A DNA stretch of 64,000 nt, taken from Streptomyces sp. DH37 (GTDB taxonomy: Bacteria; Actinomycetota; Actinomycetes; Streptomycetales; Streptomycetaceae). Below, piece after piece: positions 7,236-16,463 of this stretch (the first letter of the stretch is position 1; every line of letters starts with the position of its first letter). The notes below the pieces were generated by a model. It was given only the letters and a program-made list of their open reading frames with translations. It did no database searches and was not told the origin of the DNA. The stretch lies in NCBI RefSeq assembly GCF_029813835.1, contig NZ_JARVKV010000015.1, forward strand, positions 1-64,000, in the 5' to 3' direction. Made by a program: the position numbers and the translations under genes.

Positions 7236-8405
7236 CTACGGGTGGAAGACCGCCCGTACGCAGCCGTCCTTCTTGTGCTTGAACATGTCGTAGCCCTTGG
7301 GCGCCCGGTCCAGGGACATGGAGTGGGTGGCCAGGTGGGCGGTGCTGATCTCACCGGCGGCGATGCGCTCCAGCAGCATCGGGATGTACCGCTGGCCGTG
7401 CATCTGCGCGCCGCGCAGCGTCAGCCCCTTGTTGACGACCATGCCCAGCGGGAACTTGTCCACCGCCCCGGCGAAGACGCCGAGGACGAAGACCGAACCG
7501 CCCTTGCGGCAGGCGTGGATGGCCTGGCGTACGGCGGTGGGCCGGTCCGTCTGGAGGCGGAGCTGGTGCTTGGCCTGGTCGTACAGGTGACCCGGGCCGC
7601 TGCTGTGGGCCTCCATGCCGACGGCCTCGATGCACACGTCCGGGCCCCGGCCGCCGGTGCGCTCGCGCAGTTCGGCGGCGACGTCGGTGGTGGTGTAGTC
7701 GATGGTCTCGGCGCCGATGTGCGTCTCCGTCATCGCCAGCCGCTCGGGGATCCGGTCGATGCAGATGACGCGCTCGGCGCCCAGCAGGATCGACGCCCGC
7801 GCCGCCATCTGCCCGACCGCGCCGCAGCCCCACACCGCCACCACGTCGCCGGGCTTCACCCCGCCCAGGTCGGCGCCCATCCACCCGGTGGGGACGGAGT
7901 CGGAGGCGAACAGCGCGCTGATGTCGTCGACGCCCTCGGGGACGGGGAAGGCGCCGTAGTCGGCGAAGGGCACCCGTACGTACTCGGCGTGGCTGCCGCG
8001 GATGCCGCCCATGGCGTGCGAGTAGCCGAAGATCCCGGCGGTCTCGTAGCCGAAGAGGGCCTGGCCGATGCCGGGGTTGGTGTTGGTGTTGTCGCACAGC
8101 GACCACATGTCGTTCTGGCAGTACCAGCAGCGGCCGCAGCCGATGAAGGAGCACACCACGACCCGGTCGCCGACCTTGTGGCGGCGCACCCCCGAGCCGA
8201 CCTCGACCACCTCGCCGACGAACTCGTGCCCGATCACGTCGCCGGCCTGCATGGCGGGGATGTAGCCGCCGATCAGGTGCAGGTCGGAACCGCAGGTGGT
8301 GCTCAGCAGGAGCCGCACGATGACGTCCTGGTCGTTGCGGATCTCCGGCTCGGGGACCTGCTCGACCGACAGCTTGTTGACGCCTTCCCAGCACAGAGCC
8401 CTCAC
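7236..8405 (-). CDS. zinc-dependent alcohol dehydrogenase, formaldehyde dehydrogenase-like
   Basis: 389 residues, GTG 8405. Medium-chain dehydrogenase with catalytic-zinc residues in CGSDLHL and GHEFVGEVVEVG, a structural-zinc cluster CGRCWYCQNDMWSLC, and a Rossmann motif VWGCGAVGQMAARASILLG. The long insert after CIEAVGMEAHSSG (to RLQTDRPTAVRQAIHACRKG) is characteristic of the glutathione-independent formaldehyde dehydrogenase/dismutase branch. The substrate cannot be told from sequence. The start overlaps the stop of the upstream SRPBCC-like gene by 4 bp, so the two are co-expressed. Confidence 0.9.
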   Translation of the reverse strand: MRALCWEGVNKLSVEQVPEPEIRNDQDVIVRLLLSTTCGSDLHLIGGYIPAMQAGDVIGHEFVGEVVEVGSGVRRHKVGDRVVVCSFIGCGRCWYCQNDMWSLCDNTNTNPGIGQALFGYETAGIFGYSHAMGGIRGSHAEYVRVPFADYGAFPVPEGVDDISALFASDSVPTGWMGADLGGVKPGDVVAVWGCGAVGQMAARASILLGAERVICIDRIPERLAMTETHIGAETIDYTTTDVAAELRERTGGRGPDVCIEAVGMEAHSSGPGHLYDQAKHQLRLQTDRPTAVRQAIHACRKGGSVFVLGVFAGAVDKFPLGMVVNKGLTLRGAQMHGQRYIPMLLERIAAGEISTAHLATHSMSLDRAPKGYDMFKHKKDGCVRAVFHP

Positions 8406-8875
8406 AGCACTCCCTCCCCGCCCGCGCGCTTCGAGGCCAGCCCGACCACCTTGCCGCCCACCGTGTCGCTCCGCCCGGTCGGCGGCGCGTCCGGCAGCAT
8501 CACCTCGCCGGTCTCCAGCAGCGACTTGGCCTCGCGCAGCGCGCGCCGCACCTCCTGGCGCGGGTCCTTGCCCGCCAGCCGGGACGGCAGCGAGGTGGAG
8601 GCGGGCGACGCCGGGTCGCGCAGCCGCGCCGCCAGCTCGGTGCCGCGGTCGCCGGGGGCGGGCCGTACGGTGATCTCCAGCGCGTCGCCGAACTCGTCCA
8701 GCGGCCTGGGCGGGGTGTCGTGGGGCATCACGTCGGTCGGAGCGCGGTTGATGGTCACCACCAGCCAGCGGTCGCCGTGCCGCGCGTCCCGCCGTGAGGA
8801 CGCGGCCCTGCGCAGGACCGCCGCGCCGGCCCCCGCGCCCGCGAGGACCAGTGCCGTGCGTGCCAGTTGGTTCAT
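8402..8875 (-). CDS. SRPBCC-like hypothetical protein paired with alcohol dehydrogenase
   Basis: 157 residues, ATG 8875 behind GGGAGGCGG. A short hydrophobic N-terminus (LARTALVLAGAGAGAAVL) could anchor it. The rest (WLVVTINRAP..., FGDALEITVRPAPGDRGTEL, then RRALREAKSLLETGEVM) resembles the second half of SRPBCC/polyketide-cyclase-type proteins, which often end in a similar ALRxxKxLxETGE helix. It is translationally coupled to the downstream zinc dehydrogenase. Function unknown; the SRPBCC assignment is tentative. Confidence 0.65.
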   Translation of the reverse strand: MNQLARTALVLAGAGAGAAVLRRAASSRRDARHGDRWLVVTINRAPTDVMPHDTPPRPLDEFGDALEITVRPAPGDRGTELAARLRDPASPASTSLPSRLAGKDPRQEVRRALREAKSLLETGEVMLPDAPPTGRSDTVGGKVVGLASKRAGGEGVL

Positions 8876-9129
8876 GGCTTTCCGCCTCCCGCTTCGTCTG
8901 CCGTCGCTGCCGTCGTCATGAGGCTGTCCGGGGTACCCCCGTAGGGCGGTGGCCATGCGCGGGGCGGGGCGGGGCGGCCGGACGGAGGGTTCGGCGGATT
9001 GTTCGGCGGAGGGTTCGGCGGGTTCACCCGTACGGGCGAGGGAACGGGGAAGCCGCTGGGCAGGCCGAGGGAGTCGGCGAGGATGCGGCTCATGGGAGCG
9101 GTGACGGGTGCTGGGCCCCTGGGCCCCAG

Positions 9130-9610
9130 TACGCGTGGCCGCGACCGCCGGCGGGCGGGTACACCGCCGAGGACCTGGACCGGATCCCCGATCCGCCCCC
9201 GCACACGGAGCTGATCGACGGGAGCCTCGTCTTCGCGGGTCCGCGGTCCCGGCTCCACGTGCGCGTGACGCGCCCGCTGGAGCGCCGCCCCCTCCAGGCG
9301 GCCCCACCCGGGCTGGAGGTCGTCCGCGAGATGACCGTCACCCTCGGGGAGCGGGACCGTCCGGAACCGGACGCCATGGTCGTACGTGATGGTCGTGCGC
9401 GCGGATGCCGACACCGGCCTGCGGCGGACCGGCTGCCGCCCCGAGGACGTCGTCCCGGCCGTCGAGGCGGTGCCGGACGACTCCCCGGCGCGCGACCGGG
9501 AGACCGGGCCGCGCGAGTACGCCGCGACCGGGACCCACCGCGACCGGCTCGGGACGGATGTGCCGTTTCCGGTGGATGTCGACCTCACCGCGGTCGCGCG
9601 GCGGGTGTGA
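9130..9610 (+). pseudogene. broken Uma2-family (DUF820) gene
   Basis: Uma2 similarity runs through two frames. Frame A (from ~9160) reads YTAEDLDRIPDPPPHTELID, then GSLVFAGPRS, LEVVREMTVTLGERDRPEPD, AMVVR. Frame B (to 9610) reads MVVRADADTGLRRTGCRPED and ends HRDRLGTDVPFPVDVDLTAV. The switch falls on a 13-nt imperfect tandem duplication (ATGGTCGTACGTG 9376-9388, ATGGTCGTGCGCG 9389-9401). The section normally between the RDRETxPREYAA part and the final HRDRL part is also missing (~40 residues). The frame A N-terminus has no credible start. The gene is therefore dead. The family is related to PD-(D/E)XK nucleases and is expanded in Streptomyces. Confidence 0.82.
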
Positions 9611-9771
9611 CCTGCGTAACGTTTCCGTGTGAAAGCGCGTCGATCGGGCATGGGTGCCCGCTGAGCCGGTGCGACGTGGCGCCGCGCCGCGCCGCCCGTG
9701 GGCGGTACATCTCACGATGTGGTGGAGGCGGGGTCGGAAAAAGGCCTGCTCGGTAAACTGAGCCGACCGCT

Positions 9772-9791
9772 GGGTTCCTGTACGGGAACCC
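9772..9791 (+). promoter_or_regulatory. hairpin in aspartokinase leader
   Basis: GGGTTCC (9772-9778) and GGAACCC (9785-9791) form a perfect 7-bp stem with a 6-nt loop, ending 27 nt before the aspartokinase GTG. A possible -10 TAAACT lies at 9754-9759, which would place the hairpin in the 5' leader. It is too small for a lysine riboswitch. It may affect translation or be incidental. Confidence 0.4.
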
Positions 9792-9818
9792 CGGAAGACA
9801 GAGTTACGAGGAGCGCAC

Positions 9819-11090
9819 GTGGGCCTTGTCGTGCAGAAGTACGGCGGCTCCTCCGTTGCCGATGCCGAAGGCATCAAGCGCGTCGCCAAGCGAGTCGTCG
9901 AAGCCAAGAAGAACGGCCACCAGGTGGTCGTCGTGGTGTCGGCGATGGGTGACACGACGGACGAGCTGATCGATCTCGCTGGAGAGGTGTCCCCGATCGC
10001 GTCGGGGCGCGAGTTCGACATGCTGCTGACCGCGGGAGAGCGGATCTCCATGTCGCTGCTGGCGATGGCGATCAAAACCCTCGGCCACGAGGCGCAGTCG
10101 TTCACCGGCAGCCAGGCGGGCGTCATCACCGACTCCGTCCACAACAAGGCCCGCATCATCGACGTCACGCCGGGCCGCATCCAGGCCGCGCTGGACGAGG
10201 GCAACATCGCCATCGTCGCCGGCTTCCAGGGCGTCTCCCAGGACAAGAAGGACATCACCACCCTGGGCCGCGGCGGCTCGGACACCACCGCGGTGGCGCT
10301 GGCCGCCGCGCTGAACGCCGAGGTCTGCGAGATCTACACCGACGTCGACGGCGTCTTCACCGCCGACCCGCGGGTCGTGAAGAAGGCCCGCAAGATCGAC
10401 TGGATCTCGTTCGAGGACATGCTGGAGCTGGCCAGCTCCGGCTCCAAGGTGCTGCTGCACCGCTGCGTCGAGTACGCACGCCGTTACAACATCCCGATCC
10501 ACGTCCGCTCGTCCTTCTCCGGGCTTCAGGGCACGTGGGTCAGCAACCAGCCGCAAGGGGACCAGCCGATGGAGCAGGCACTCATCTCGGGCGTCGCGCA
10601 CGACACCTCCGAGGCGAAGATCACGGTCGTCGGAGTGCCGGACAAGCCGGGCGAGGCCGCGAAGATCTTCCGGGCGATCGCGGACGCCGAGCTGAACATC
10701 GACATGGTGGTGCAGAACGTCTCCGCCGCCTCCACCGGTCTGACCGACATCTCCTTCACCCTGCCCAAGACCGACGGGCGCCGGGCCATCGAGGCGCTGG
10801 AGAGGGCGAAGACCGGCATCGGCTTCGACTCCCTGCGCTACGACGACCAGATCGCCAAGATCTCCCTGGTCGGCGCGGGCATGAAGACCAACCCGGGCGT
10901 CACCGCCGCCTTCTTCGAGGCGCTGTCGGGCGCCGGGGTCAACATCGAGCTGATCTCGACCTCCGAGATCCGCATCTCGGTCGTCACCCGCAAGGACGAC
11001 GTCAACGAGGCCGTCCGCGCCGTGCACACCGCGTTCGGCCTGGACAGCGAGAGCGACGAGGCGGTCGTCTACGGGGGCACCGGGCGATGA
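9819..11090 (+). CDS. ask: aspartate kinase, alpha subunit
   Basis: 423 residues, GTG 9819 with GAGGAGCGC upstream. Phosphorylates L-aspartate, the first step to lysine/diaminopimelate, threonine, methionine and isoleucine. The kinase domain (~1-240) shows [45 protein letters not shown] and [13 protein letters not shown]. Two ACT domains follow (~265-340 [20 protein letters not shown]; ~345-415 [14 protein letters not shown]), where lysine and threonine would act in concerted inhibition. The size and internal start fit the alpha2beta2 actinobacterial type. The stop overlaps the next gene by 4 bp. Confidence 0.97.
   Translation: MGLVVQKYGGSSVADAEGIKRVAKRVVEAKKNGHQVVVVVSAMGDTTDELIDLAGEVSPIASGREFDMLLTAGERISMSLLAMAIKTLGHEAQSFTGSQAGVITDSVHNKARIIDVTPGRIQAALDEGNIAIVAGFQGVSQDKKDITTLGRGGSDTTAVALAAALNAEVCEIYTDVDGVFTADPRVVKKARKIDWISFEDMLELASSGSKVLLHRCVEYARRYNIPIHVRSSFSGLQGTWVSNQPQGDQPMEQALISGVAHDTSEAKITVVGVPDKPGEAAKIFRAIADAELNIDMVVQNVSAASTGLTDISFTLPKTDGRRAIEALERAKTGIGFDSLRYDDQIAKISLVGAGMKTNPGVTAAFFEALSGAGVNIELISTSEIRISVVTRKDDVNEAVRAVHTAFGLDSESDEAVVYGGTGR
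10569..11090 (+). other. internal in-frame start for aspartokinase beta subunit
   Basis: ATG 10569 is in frame as residue 251 ([13 protein letters not shown]), preceded by AAGGGG at 10555-10560. Translation from it would give a 173-residue protein made of the two ACT domains only. In Bacillus, Corynebacterium and related genes the regulatory beta subunit is made from exactly such an overlapping start. The position matches; use of this start is inferred. Confidence 0.65.
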
Positions 11091-12181
11091 CCCCCGCCGG
11101 GGGTTTCCCCCGCGCCGCCATCGGTCGCGCCGACCGGCCCACCCTGGCCGTGGTCGGCGCGACCGGTGTCGTCGGCACCGTCCTGCTGGGCCTGCTGTCG
11201 GAGCGCGCGGACGTCTGGGGCGAGATCCGCCTCATCGCCTCGCCGCGCTCGGCGGGCCGCAAGCTGACCGTACGGGGCGAGCAGGTCGAGGTCCTCGCGC
11301 TGAGCGAGGAGGTCCTCGACGGCGTGGACGTCGCGATGTTCGACGTGCCGCACGAGGTCGCGGCCCACTGGGCGCCGGTGGCGGTGGCCCGGGGCGCGGT
11401 GGTGGTGGACAACTCCGGCGCGTTCCGGGCGGATCCGGACGTCCCGCTCGTCGTCCCCGAGGTCAACGCCCACGCCGCGCGGGTCCGCCCCCGCGGGATC
11501 GTCGCCAGCCCCGACTGCACCACGCTGTCGATGATCGTCGCGATGGGCGCCCTGCACGCGGAGTGGGGCCTGGACGAGCTGATCGTCTCCTCCTACCAGG
11601 CCGTCTCCGGGTCCGGCCGCCGGGGCGTGGCCACCCTGCGCGATCAGCTCGCCGCCGTGGCCGGCACCGAACTGGGCACCCACCCCGGCGACATACGGCG
11701 CGCGGTGGGCGACACCGGTCCGTACGCGGCGCCGATCGCGCTCAACGTGGTGCCCTTCGCCGGGGCGCTCGCCGAGGACGGCTGGACGACCGAGGAGCTG
11801 AGGATCCGCGGCGAGACGCGCAGGATCCTGGGGCTGCCGCGGCTGCGCGTCACCGCCACCTGCGTACGCGTCCCCGTCGTCACCACCCACTCGCTGGCGG
11901 TGCACGCCCGCTTCGAGACCGAGGTCTCGGTGGAGAAGGCGCACGAGATCCTGGCGAACGCGCCGGGCGTGGTGGTGTGCGACGACCCGGCCGCGGGCGA
12001 GTTCCCGACCCCGGCCGACGCGGTGGGAACCGACCCCGCCTGGGTGGGGCGGGTGCGGCGCTCGCTGGACGATCCGCAGGCGCTGGAGCTGTTCGTGTGC
12101 GGCGACAACCTCCGCAAGGGCGCCGCGCTCAACACGGCCCAGATCGGCGAGCTGATCGCGGGCGAGCCGGCCGAGGGGTGA
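11087..12181 (+). CDS. asd: aspartate-semialdehyde dehydrogenase
   Basis: 364 residues, ATG 11087 overlapping the aspartokinase stop by 4 bp. Reduces aspartyl phosphate to aspartate semialdehyde with NADPH. The nucleotide-binding N-terminus reads [18 protein letters not shown]; the active-site cysteine is in [26 protein letters not shown] and the C-terminal [14 protein letters not shown] are standard for the family. The first ~18 residues extend beyond most homologues. Coupled expression with ask supplies the shared branch of the aspartate pathway. Confidence 0.96.
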   Translation: MTPAGGFPRAAIGRADRPTLAVVGATGVVGTVLLGLLSERADVWGEIRLIASPRSAGRKLTVRGEQVEVLALSEEVLDGVDVAMFDVPHEVAAHWAPVAVARGAVVVDNSGAFRADPDVPLVVPEVNAHAARVRPRGIVASPDCTTLSMIVAMGALHAEWGLDELIVSSYQAVSGSGRRGVATLRDQLAAVAGTELGTHPGDIRRAVGDTGPYAAPIALNVVPFAGALAEDGWTTEELRIRGETRRILGLPRLRVTATCVRVPVVTTHSLAVHARFETEVSVEKAHEILANAPGVVVCDDPAAGEFPTPADAVGTDPAWVGRVRRSLDDPQALELFVCGDNLRKGAALNTAQIGELIAGEPAEG

Positions 12182-12595
12182 CCGGAGGCCGGCGGCGGTC
12201 GCCCGGCGGTGCTCACGGCGGGTGCGGCAGAGGCGGCGGATACGGGCGGGTGCGGAGGAGGCGGCGCGAAAGGTGCGGCGCGACGGGCGGCGGGCCGGTG
12301 GGAGCGGTCCCGTATGGCCTGATCTGTACGCTCCGTACGCGAGTCGTGAAGGACTTGTGATGAAGTCATATCTCGTAACTGCTTGATACGGACCAACCTT
12401 CTGGATGAGGATTTTCTCTCCGCGTGCCCGGAACCACTGTCCGGGCGCGGGCGTCTCCCATTCCACTGCCGGAAGCCGAAGGCGCCTGCTCGGCGGCGGA
12501 GAGGAAGAGGTAGTGCGCATGCGGTCGTTCGGCTCGTCGGAGAGAACGGCGGTCCACGCGTACAACCCTGACGGGGGGCAGCGTGTCCAACAGGC
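12182..12595. other. intergenic between asd and sigma factor gene
   Basis: The first half (12182-12310) is GC-rich and probably holds the end of the asd transcript, without an obvious long hairpin. 12335-12425 is distinctly AT-richer (for example GTGATGAAGTCATATCTCG, GGATGAGGATTTTCTC) and is the likely promoter region of the downstream sigma factor gene. Frames reading through here lack ribosome sites and recognisable content. Confidence 0.45.
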
Positions 12596-13258
12596 GTGGC
12601 AGAGGCACTCGGAATCGCAACGGCGCCCGTACGGGCTCCCGGACGTGGCGGCGCGTCGGGCAGGGGTATGCCCGTGATCGCCCCCTGGTCGGCATCCCGC
12701 CCCGCGCAGTTGTCCCCGCAGGCGAGGGACGCTGACGGCGCGATGGCAGCGGGCACCACAGTGGCGGGCACCACCGTCGACCACCTCACCGAGACCTACC
12801 GCGCCCACTACCGCTCCCTGCTCGGGCTGGCCGCCCTGCTGCTCGACGACACGGCCTCCTGCGAGGACGTGGTGCAGGAGGCGTTCATCCGCGTGCACTC
12901 GGCGCGCAGGCGGGTGCGGGAGCCGGAGAAGACCCTGGCGTACCTGCGCCAGACCGTCGTCAACCTCTCCCGCTCCACCCTGCGCCGCCGCATCCTGGGG
13001 CTGAAGCTCCTCTCCAAGCCGATGCCGGACATGGCGAGCGCGGAGGAGGGCGCGTACGCGCGCATCGAGCAGGACGAGCTGAAGAAGGCGCTGCGCAAAC
13101 TCCAGCGCCGTCAGCGGGAGGTACTGGTCCTGCGGTACTTCGCGGACATGACCGAAGCCCAGGTCGCCGAGGCGCTCGGCATCTCGCTCGGCTCGGTGAA
13201 GGCCTACGGCTCGCGGGGCATCGCCGCCCTGCGCGTCGCGATGGAGGCGCCCGCATGA
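12596..13258 (+). CDS. SigE-family ECF RNA polymerase sigma factor
   Basis: 220 residues from GTG 12596. An ~60-residue flexible leader (MAEALGIATAPVRAPGRGG) precedes region 2 (~62-125: YRAHYRSLLGLAALLLDD, CEDVVQEAFIRVH, YLRQTVVNLSRS) and region 4 (~150-210: LRKLQRRQREVLVLRYFADM, TEAQVAEALGISLGSVKAYG). This is the SigE/SCO3613-type group. The stop overlaps the start of a membrane protein gene by 4 bp, the standard arrangement for an ECF factor and its membrane antagonist. The upstream ribosome site is weak, so the start could lie downstream at ATG 12744. Confidence 0.85.
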   Translation: MAEALGIATAPVRAPGRGGASGRGMPVIAPWSASRPAQLSPQARDADGAMAAGTTVAGTTVDHLTETYRAHYRSLLGLAALLLDDTASCEDVVQEAFIRVHSARRRVREPEKTLAYLRQTVVNLSRSTLRRRILGLKLLSKPMPDMASAEEGAYARIEQDELKKALRKLQRRQREVLVLRYFADMTEAQVAEALGISLGSVKAYGSRGIAALRVAMEAPA

Positions 13259-14679
13259 GCGGCGGCGAACGACACGAGGAACGGCGCGACCCGCACGGGG
13301 AGAACGAGTCCGGACACCAGCCGTGCGGTGACCGGGAGGCGGCGCCGGAGCCGGACCTCCCCGGACGGACCGGGAGCGAAACGGAGGGGCGGGAGGAGCG
13401 GGACGCGAACGGCCCGGGGGAGGGGCCGGGCGAGGGCGGTCCTGCTGGTTCTCCCGGTTCCCCCGGTTCTCCCGATTCCGCGGTGCCCGCCGCCCCTGCC
13501 GCGTCCGCCGGCCCCGCCGGCGCTGTCGGCCCCGGCCCGGTTGATCTGACGGAGCTGGACGAGCGGGCGCTGCGGCTGATGCTGCGCGGCGCCGTGGAGG
13601 ACGTCGAGCCGGCCCCCGACGCCCTCGAACGCCTCCACCACGCCGTACCCGCCCGCCGTGCCCGCCGCCGGCAGCTGACGGCCGGCGCGGTGGCCGCCGC
13701 CCTGGTCATCGGCGTCGCCACCCCCGTCCTGATGCAGAGCGGCGTCATCACCCGGGTCCTGGACGGCAACACCACCAACGCCGCCAGCAGCCAGCGCCAC
13801 CAGGAGGAGGCCAAGGCGGGCGGCCAGGGCGGCAGCGCCACGGAGCAGGAGGCCGGCCGGTACACCGGGGGCGGCGACGGCGGGGAGGACCGGGCGGAGC
13901 CGGAGGACCGGTCCGAGGAGGACGCCACCGCAGCCCCCGAGACCAACGACACCCTCGGCCCCACCTCCCCGAGCTGCATGCGCTCCCAGTTGGGCGACGG
14001 CGGCTCCACCGTGAGCCCCGCCGACGCGGACGGCCATGTGTACGGCTCGTTCACGGTCACCAACATCTCGGACTCCTCCTGCCGCGTGCAGGGCCCCGAC
14101 ACGGTCACCGCCGCCCCGGCGGGCAGTGCCGAACCGACCGGCTTCAGCGTGGTCGACCACACCACGGGGGACAGGGCGTCCCGGCTGCCCGACCCGCGCC
14201 TCGAACCCGGCTCGTTCGTCCTGGAGCCCGGTCAGTCGTACGCGGTGCGGTTCGCCTGGGTGCCACGCGAGGGCGGCGGCACCACCGGCTGCGCGGCCAC
14301 CCCCGGCCCGAGCCCGACTCCCGGCAACCCCACGGGCGGCACCAACACCGGCGGCGGAACGGGCGGAACGGGCGGCACCGACGGCGGCGCCGGGGGCACC
14401 GGCGATCCCACGGGCGGCACCGACACCGGCGGCGGCACGACGCCCCCCGACAGCGGCCAGGGCAGCGAGGGCGGCGACACCGTCGAGGAGCCGGTCGAGG
14501 GCGGCGGCATCAGCCCCCAGCTCGCGTACGACACCGGAGGAGCCGGCGGAGGCGCCACGGCGGCCTCGGTGGTCCTGCGCTACGTACCGGCGGCCGGGGA
14601 GCCGCGCATCGGCAAGGTCGAGATCACGGGCGCCTGCGCGGGGACGGTGTACCGCACCGGCCCCATCCCGGCGAGCTGA
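13255..14679 (+). CDS. membrane-anchored partner of sigma factor, low-complexity
   Basis: 474 residues, ATG 13255 overlapping the sigma gene stop. A cytoplasmic part of ~135 residues rich in acidic, Gly and Pro residues contains a folded-looking stretch DLTELDERALRLMLRGAVED. One membrane helix at ~142-160 (TAGAVAAALVIGVATPVLM) precedes a large outside part. That holds a domain with cysteines (SCMRSQLGDGG; YGSFTVTNISDSSCRVQGPD) split by a long Gly/Thr-rich repeat (GGTNTGGGTGGTGGTDGG) and a final CAGTVYRTGPIP. The location suggests an anti-sigma role, but no zinc anti-sigma HxxxCxxC motif is present. Inference from context. Confidence 0.7.
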   Translation: MSGGERHEERRDPHGENESGHQPCGDREAAPEPDLPGRTGSETEGREERDANGPGEGPGEGGPAGSPGSPGSPDSAVPAAPAASAGPAGAVGPGPVDLTELDERALRLMLRGAVEDVEPAPDALERLHHAVPARRARRRQLTAGAVAAALVIGVATPVLMQSGVITRVLDGNTTNAASSQRHQEEAKAGGQGGSATEQEAGRYTGGGDGGEDRAEPEDRSEEDATAAPETNDTLGPTSPSCMRSQLGDGGSTVSPADADGHVYGSFTVTNISDSSCRVQGPDTVTAAPAGSAEPTGFSVVDHTTGDRASRLPDPRLEPGSFVLEPGQSYAVRFAWVPREGGGTTGCAATPGPSPTPGNPTGGTNTGGGTGGTGGTDGGAGGTGDPTGGTDTGGGTTPPDSGQGSEGGDTVEEPVEGGGISPQLAYDTGGAGGGATAASVVLRYVPAAGEPRIGKVEITGACAGTVYRTGPIPAS

Positions 14680-14779
14680 CGGGCGCCGGCGGGCGCCGGC
14701 GGGCGGCGAGACCGCGCACGGGGCGGGCCGGGCGGGGGCGAGTGGGTCCCGCCCGGCCCGCCCCCGTACCGTTGGGGGC

Positions 14780-15625
14780 GTGTACCGGTTCCTGCTGACC
14801 CCGCGCTGGTGGGTGATCAACCTCTTCGTGCTGCTGTCGGTCCCCGTCTGCCTCTTCATGGGGAGCTGGCAGCTGAGCCGCTTCGAGGACCGCGTGGACT
14901 CCCACCAGGCCCGGCAGGAGCGCTCGGCGGAGGGGGCCGCCGAGGCCCTCGCCAAGCCCCTGGACGACCTGCTGCCCCTCACCCAGGAGACCGTCGGACA
15001 GCCCGCCCGCGCCACCGGCCGCTACGACACCGGCCACGAGTTCCTGGTGCCCGGCCGCCGCCTCGGCGACCGGGACGGCTTCTACGTGCTCACCCCGCTG
15101 CGCACCGGCGAGGGCCGGGCCCTGCCCGTCGTACGCGGCTGGCTGCCCGGCGAGGCCGACCCGGCACGGGTGCCGCCGCCGCCCGGCGGCGAGGTGACCG
15201 TCACCGGCGTGCTCCAGGCGCCGGAGAGCCGCAGTTCCCCCGGCGTCCACGCCGGCGCGCTGCCGTCGGGCCGGCTCGGCATCATCAGCGCGGCCACGCT
15301 GGTCAACATGGTGCCGTACGAGGTGTACGACGCGTGGATCACCGTCCAGCGGGTGCGGGAGCCGATGGAGGCGGTGCCGCCGGTCGCGCCGGCGGGCACC
15401 GGGCTGGACCTGAAGGCCTTCCAGAACCTGGGGTACACCGCCCAGTGGTTCGTCTTCGCGGGCTTCGTCCTCTTCATGTGGTACCGGCTGTTCCGCCGCG
15501 AGACGGAGACCGTCCGCGACCGCGCCCTCGGCATCGGCGTCGAGGAGGTCCCGACGCCGTCGCCGGACGGGACCCCCACCACCCCCACCACCCCCGCGCC
15601 GTCCGGAGATTCCTCCGCGCGCTGA
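14780..15625 (+). CDS. SURF1-family protein
   Basis: 281 residues, GTG 14780. N-terminal membrane helix (PRWWVINLFVLLSVPVCLFM) followed by GSWQLSRFEDR, a central periplasmic domain with the family motif GFYVLTPLRT and VVRGWLP, and a second membrane helix near 225-245 (AQWFVFAGFVLFMWYRLFRR). SURF1 proteins assist assembly of the haem-copper cytochrome c oxidase (haem a insertion into subunit I). A Pro/Thr-rich cytoplasmic tail ends the protein. The sigma-type neighbours are unrelated in function. Confidence 0.92.
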   Translation: MYRFLLTPRWWVINLFVLLSVPVCLFMGSWQLSRFEDRVDSHQARQERSAEGAAEALAKPLDDLLPLTQETVGQPARATGRYDTGHEFLVPGRRLGDRDGFYVLTPLRTGEGRALPVVRGWLPGEADPARVPPPPGGEVTVTGVLQAPESRSSPGVHAGALPSGRLGIISAATLVNMVPYEVYDAWITVQRVREPMEAVPPVAPAGTGLDLKAFQNLGYTAQWFVFAGFVLFMWYRLFRRETETVRDRALGIGVEEVPTPSPDGTPTTPTTPAPSGDSSAR

Positions 15626-15727
15626 CATAGAACCCGCCCTCCCTCCCCGTCTGATCCATGACGACATCGACGAGGAACGGCGCACGCACGTCCACCGCGG
15701 ACGCGGCGCCCACGACGTGGAGGAAGC

Positions 15728-16366
15728 ATGAGCAAGCAGCGGTTCGTCGCGGCCGGAGTCGCCGCCGTCGCCCTGGCGGGCCTGGGCGGCACCGCCTTCG
15801 CCCTCCAAGGCCAGGGCCAGGGCCATGACCAGGACCGGAGCCGGGAGACCGCGCGCTCCGCCGCCCCGTACCTCCAGCGGACCGGGGACGGCGGCGCGCC
15901 GTCCGTGTCGGTGGTGCGGGTGGTGGAGCCGTACGAGCCGGTGGAGATCGGCCGGGGCGCGCTGCTGGGCCTGCTGCCGGAGGGCAGGCAGAACTACGTG
16001 GTGGCCTGGGGCGGCCCGGAGGACTTCCGGGAGAGCGTCGAGCGGGCCAGGGACATGGTGGGCGACGACATCCGCCCGAACACCGTCAGCGGCGGCTACA
16101 CCTCCTCGGACGGCGGCGAGGTCATGTTCACCGGCGCGTTCCGCACCGACACCGTGCCGGGCCGGATCACCCTCGAGACCGCCGACGGCACCTTCGACGC
16201 GCAGATGGTGCGGCTGCCCGGCGACCCGGGCTGGGGCGTCTACCACCACGACGCGGGCCGCACCGACGCCCTGGAGTCGGACGTGGTCGTCACCGCCTAC
16301 GCCCCCGACGGCCGCGTCATCGACACCCTGACGATGACCTCCCCCCGTACGCCGCACACGCGGTAG
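15728..16366 (+). CDS. secreted protein sharing outside domain with anti-sigma-like protein
   Basis: 212 residues, ATG 15728 behind GGAGGAAGC. Signal peptide at 1-~28 (VAAVALAGLGGTAFALQGQ). The mature domain (~58-205) contains SVSVVRVVEPYEPVEIGRGA and RLPGDPGWGVYHHDAGRTD and is clearly the same domain as the C-terminal half of the protein at 16985-17761. 155 bp are identical between the two genes. No membrane anchor or lipobox is present, so this is a free secreted version. It is followed by the sigma factor gene 98 bp later. Function unknown; a competitor or co-sensor role is a guess from context. Confidence 0.85.
   Translation: MSKQRFVAAGVAAVALAGLGGTAFALQGQGQGHDQDRSRETARSAAPYLQRTGDGGAPSVSVVRVVEPYEPVEIGRGALLGLLPEGRQNYVVAWGGPEDFRESVERARDMVGDDIRPNTVSGGYTSSDGGEVMFTGAFRTDTVPGRITLETADGTFDAQMVRLPGDPGWGVYHHDAGRTDALESDVVVTAYAPDGRVIDTLTMTSPRTPHTR
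15898..16052 (+). repeat. 155-bp repeat, copy 1
   Basis: Identical by eye at every base to 17308-17462. It encodes SVSVVRVVEPYEPVEIGRGA through FRESVERAR in both genes. The sequences diverge abruptly at both ends, and flanking parts of the same domain match less well. Identity includes all third codon positions, pointing to recent duplication or gene conversion. Confidence 0.93.
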
Positions 16367-16463
16367 GCCACCGGCCGGCGCACCCAGACCACGGACGCGC
16401 GCCGCCGGGCCGGGCGAACGGCCCGGTCCGGCGGCGGCCCCCACGGCGAACCGAGGCACCCGT

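Noticed and set aside
9700..9818. Lysine riboswitch upstream of aspartokinase
   Set aside because: The leader is too short and has only one 7-bp hairpin; no lysine-riboswitch core.
12405..12677. Small plus-strand gene before the sigma factor
   Set aside because: No ribosome site and no recognisable content; it overlaps the sigma start in another frame and covers the probable promoter region.
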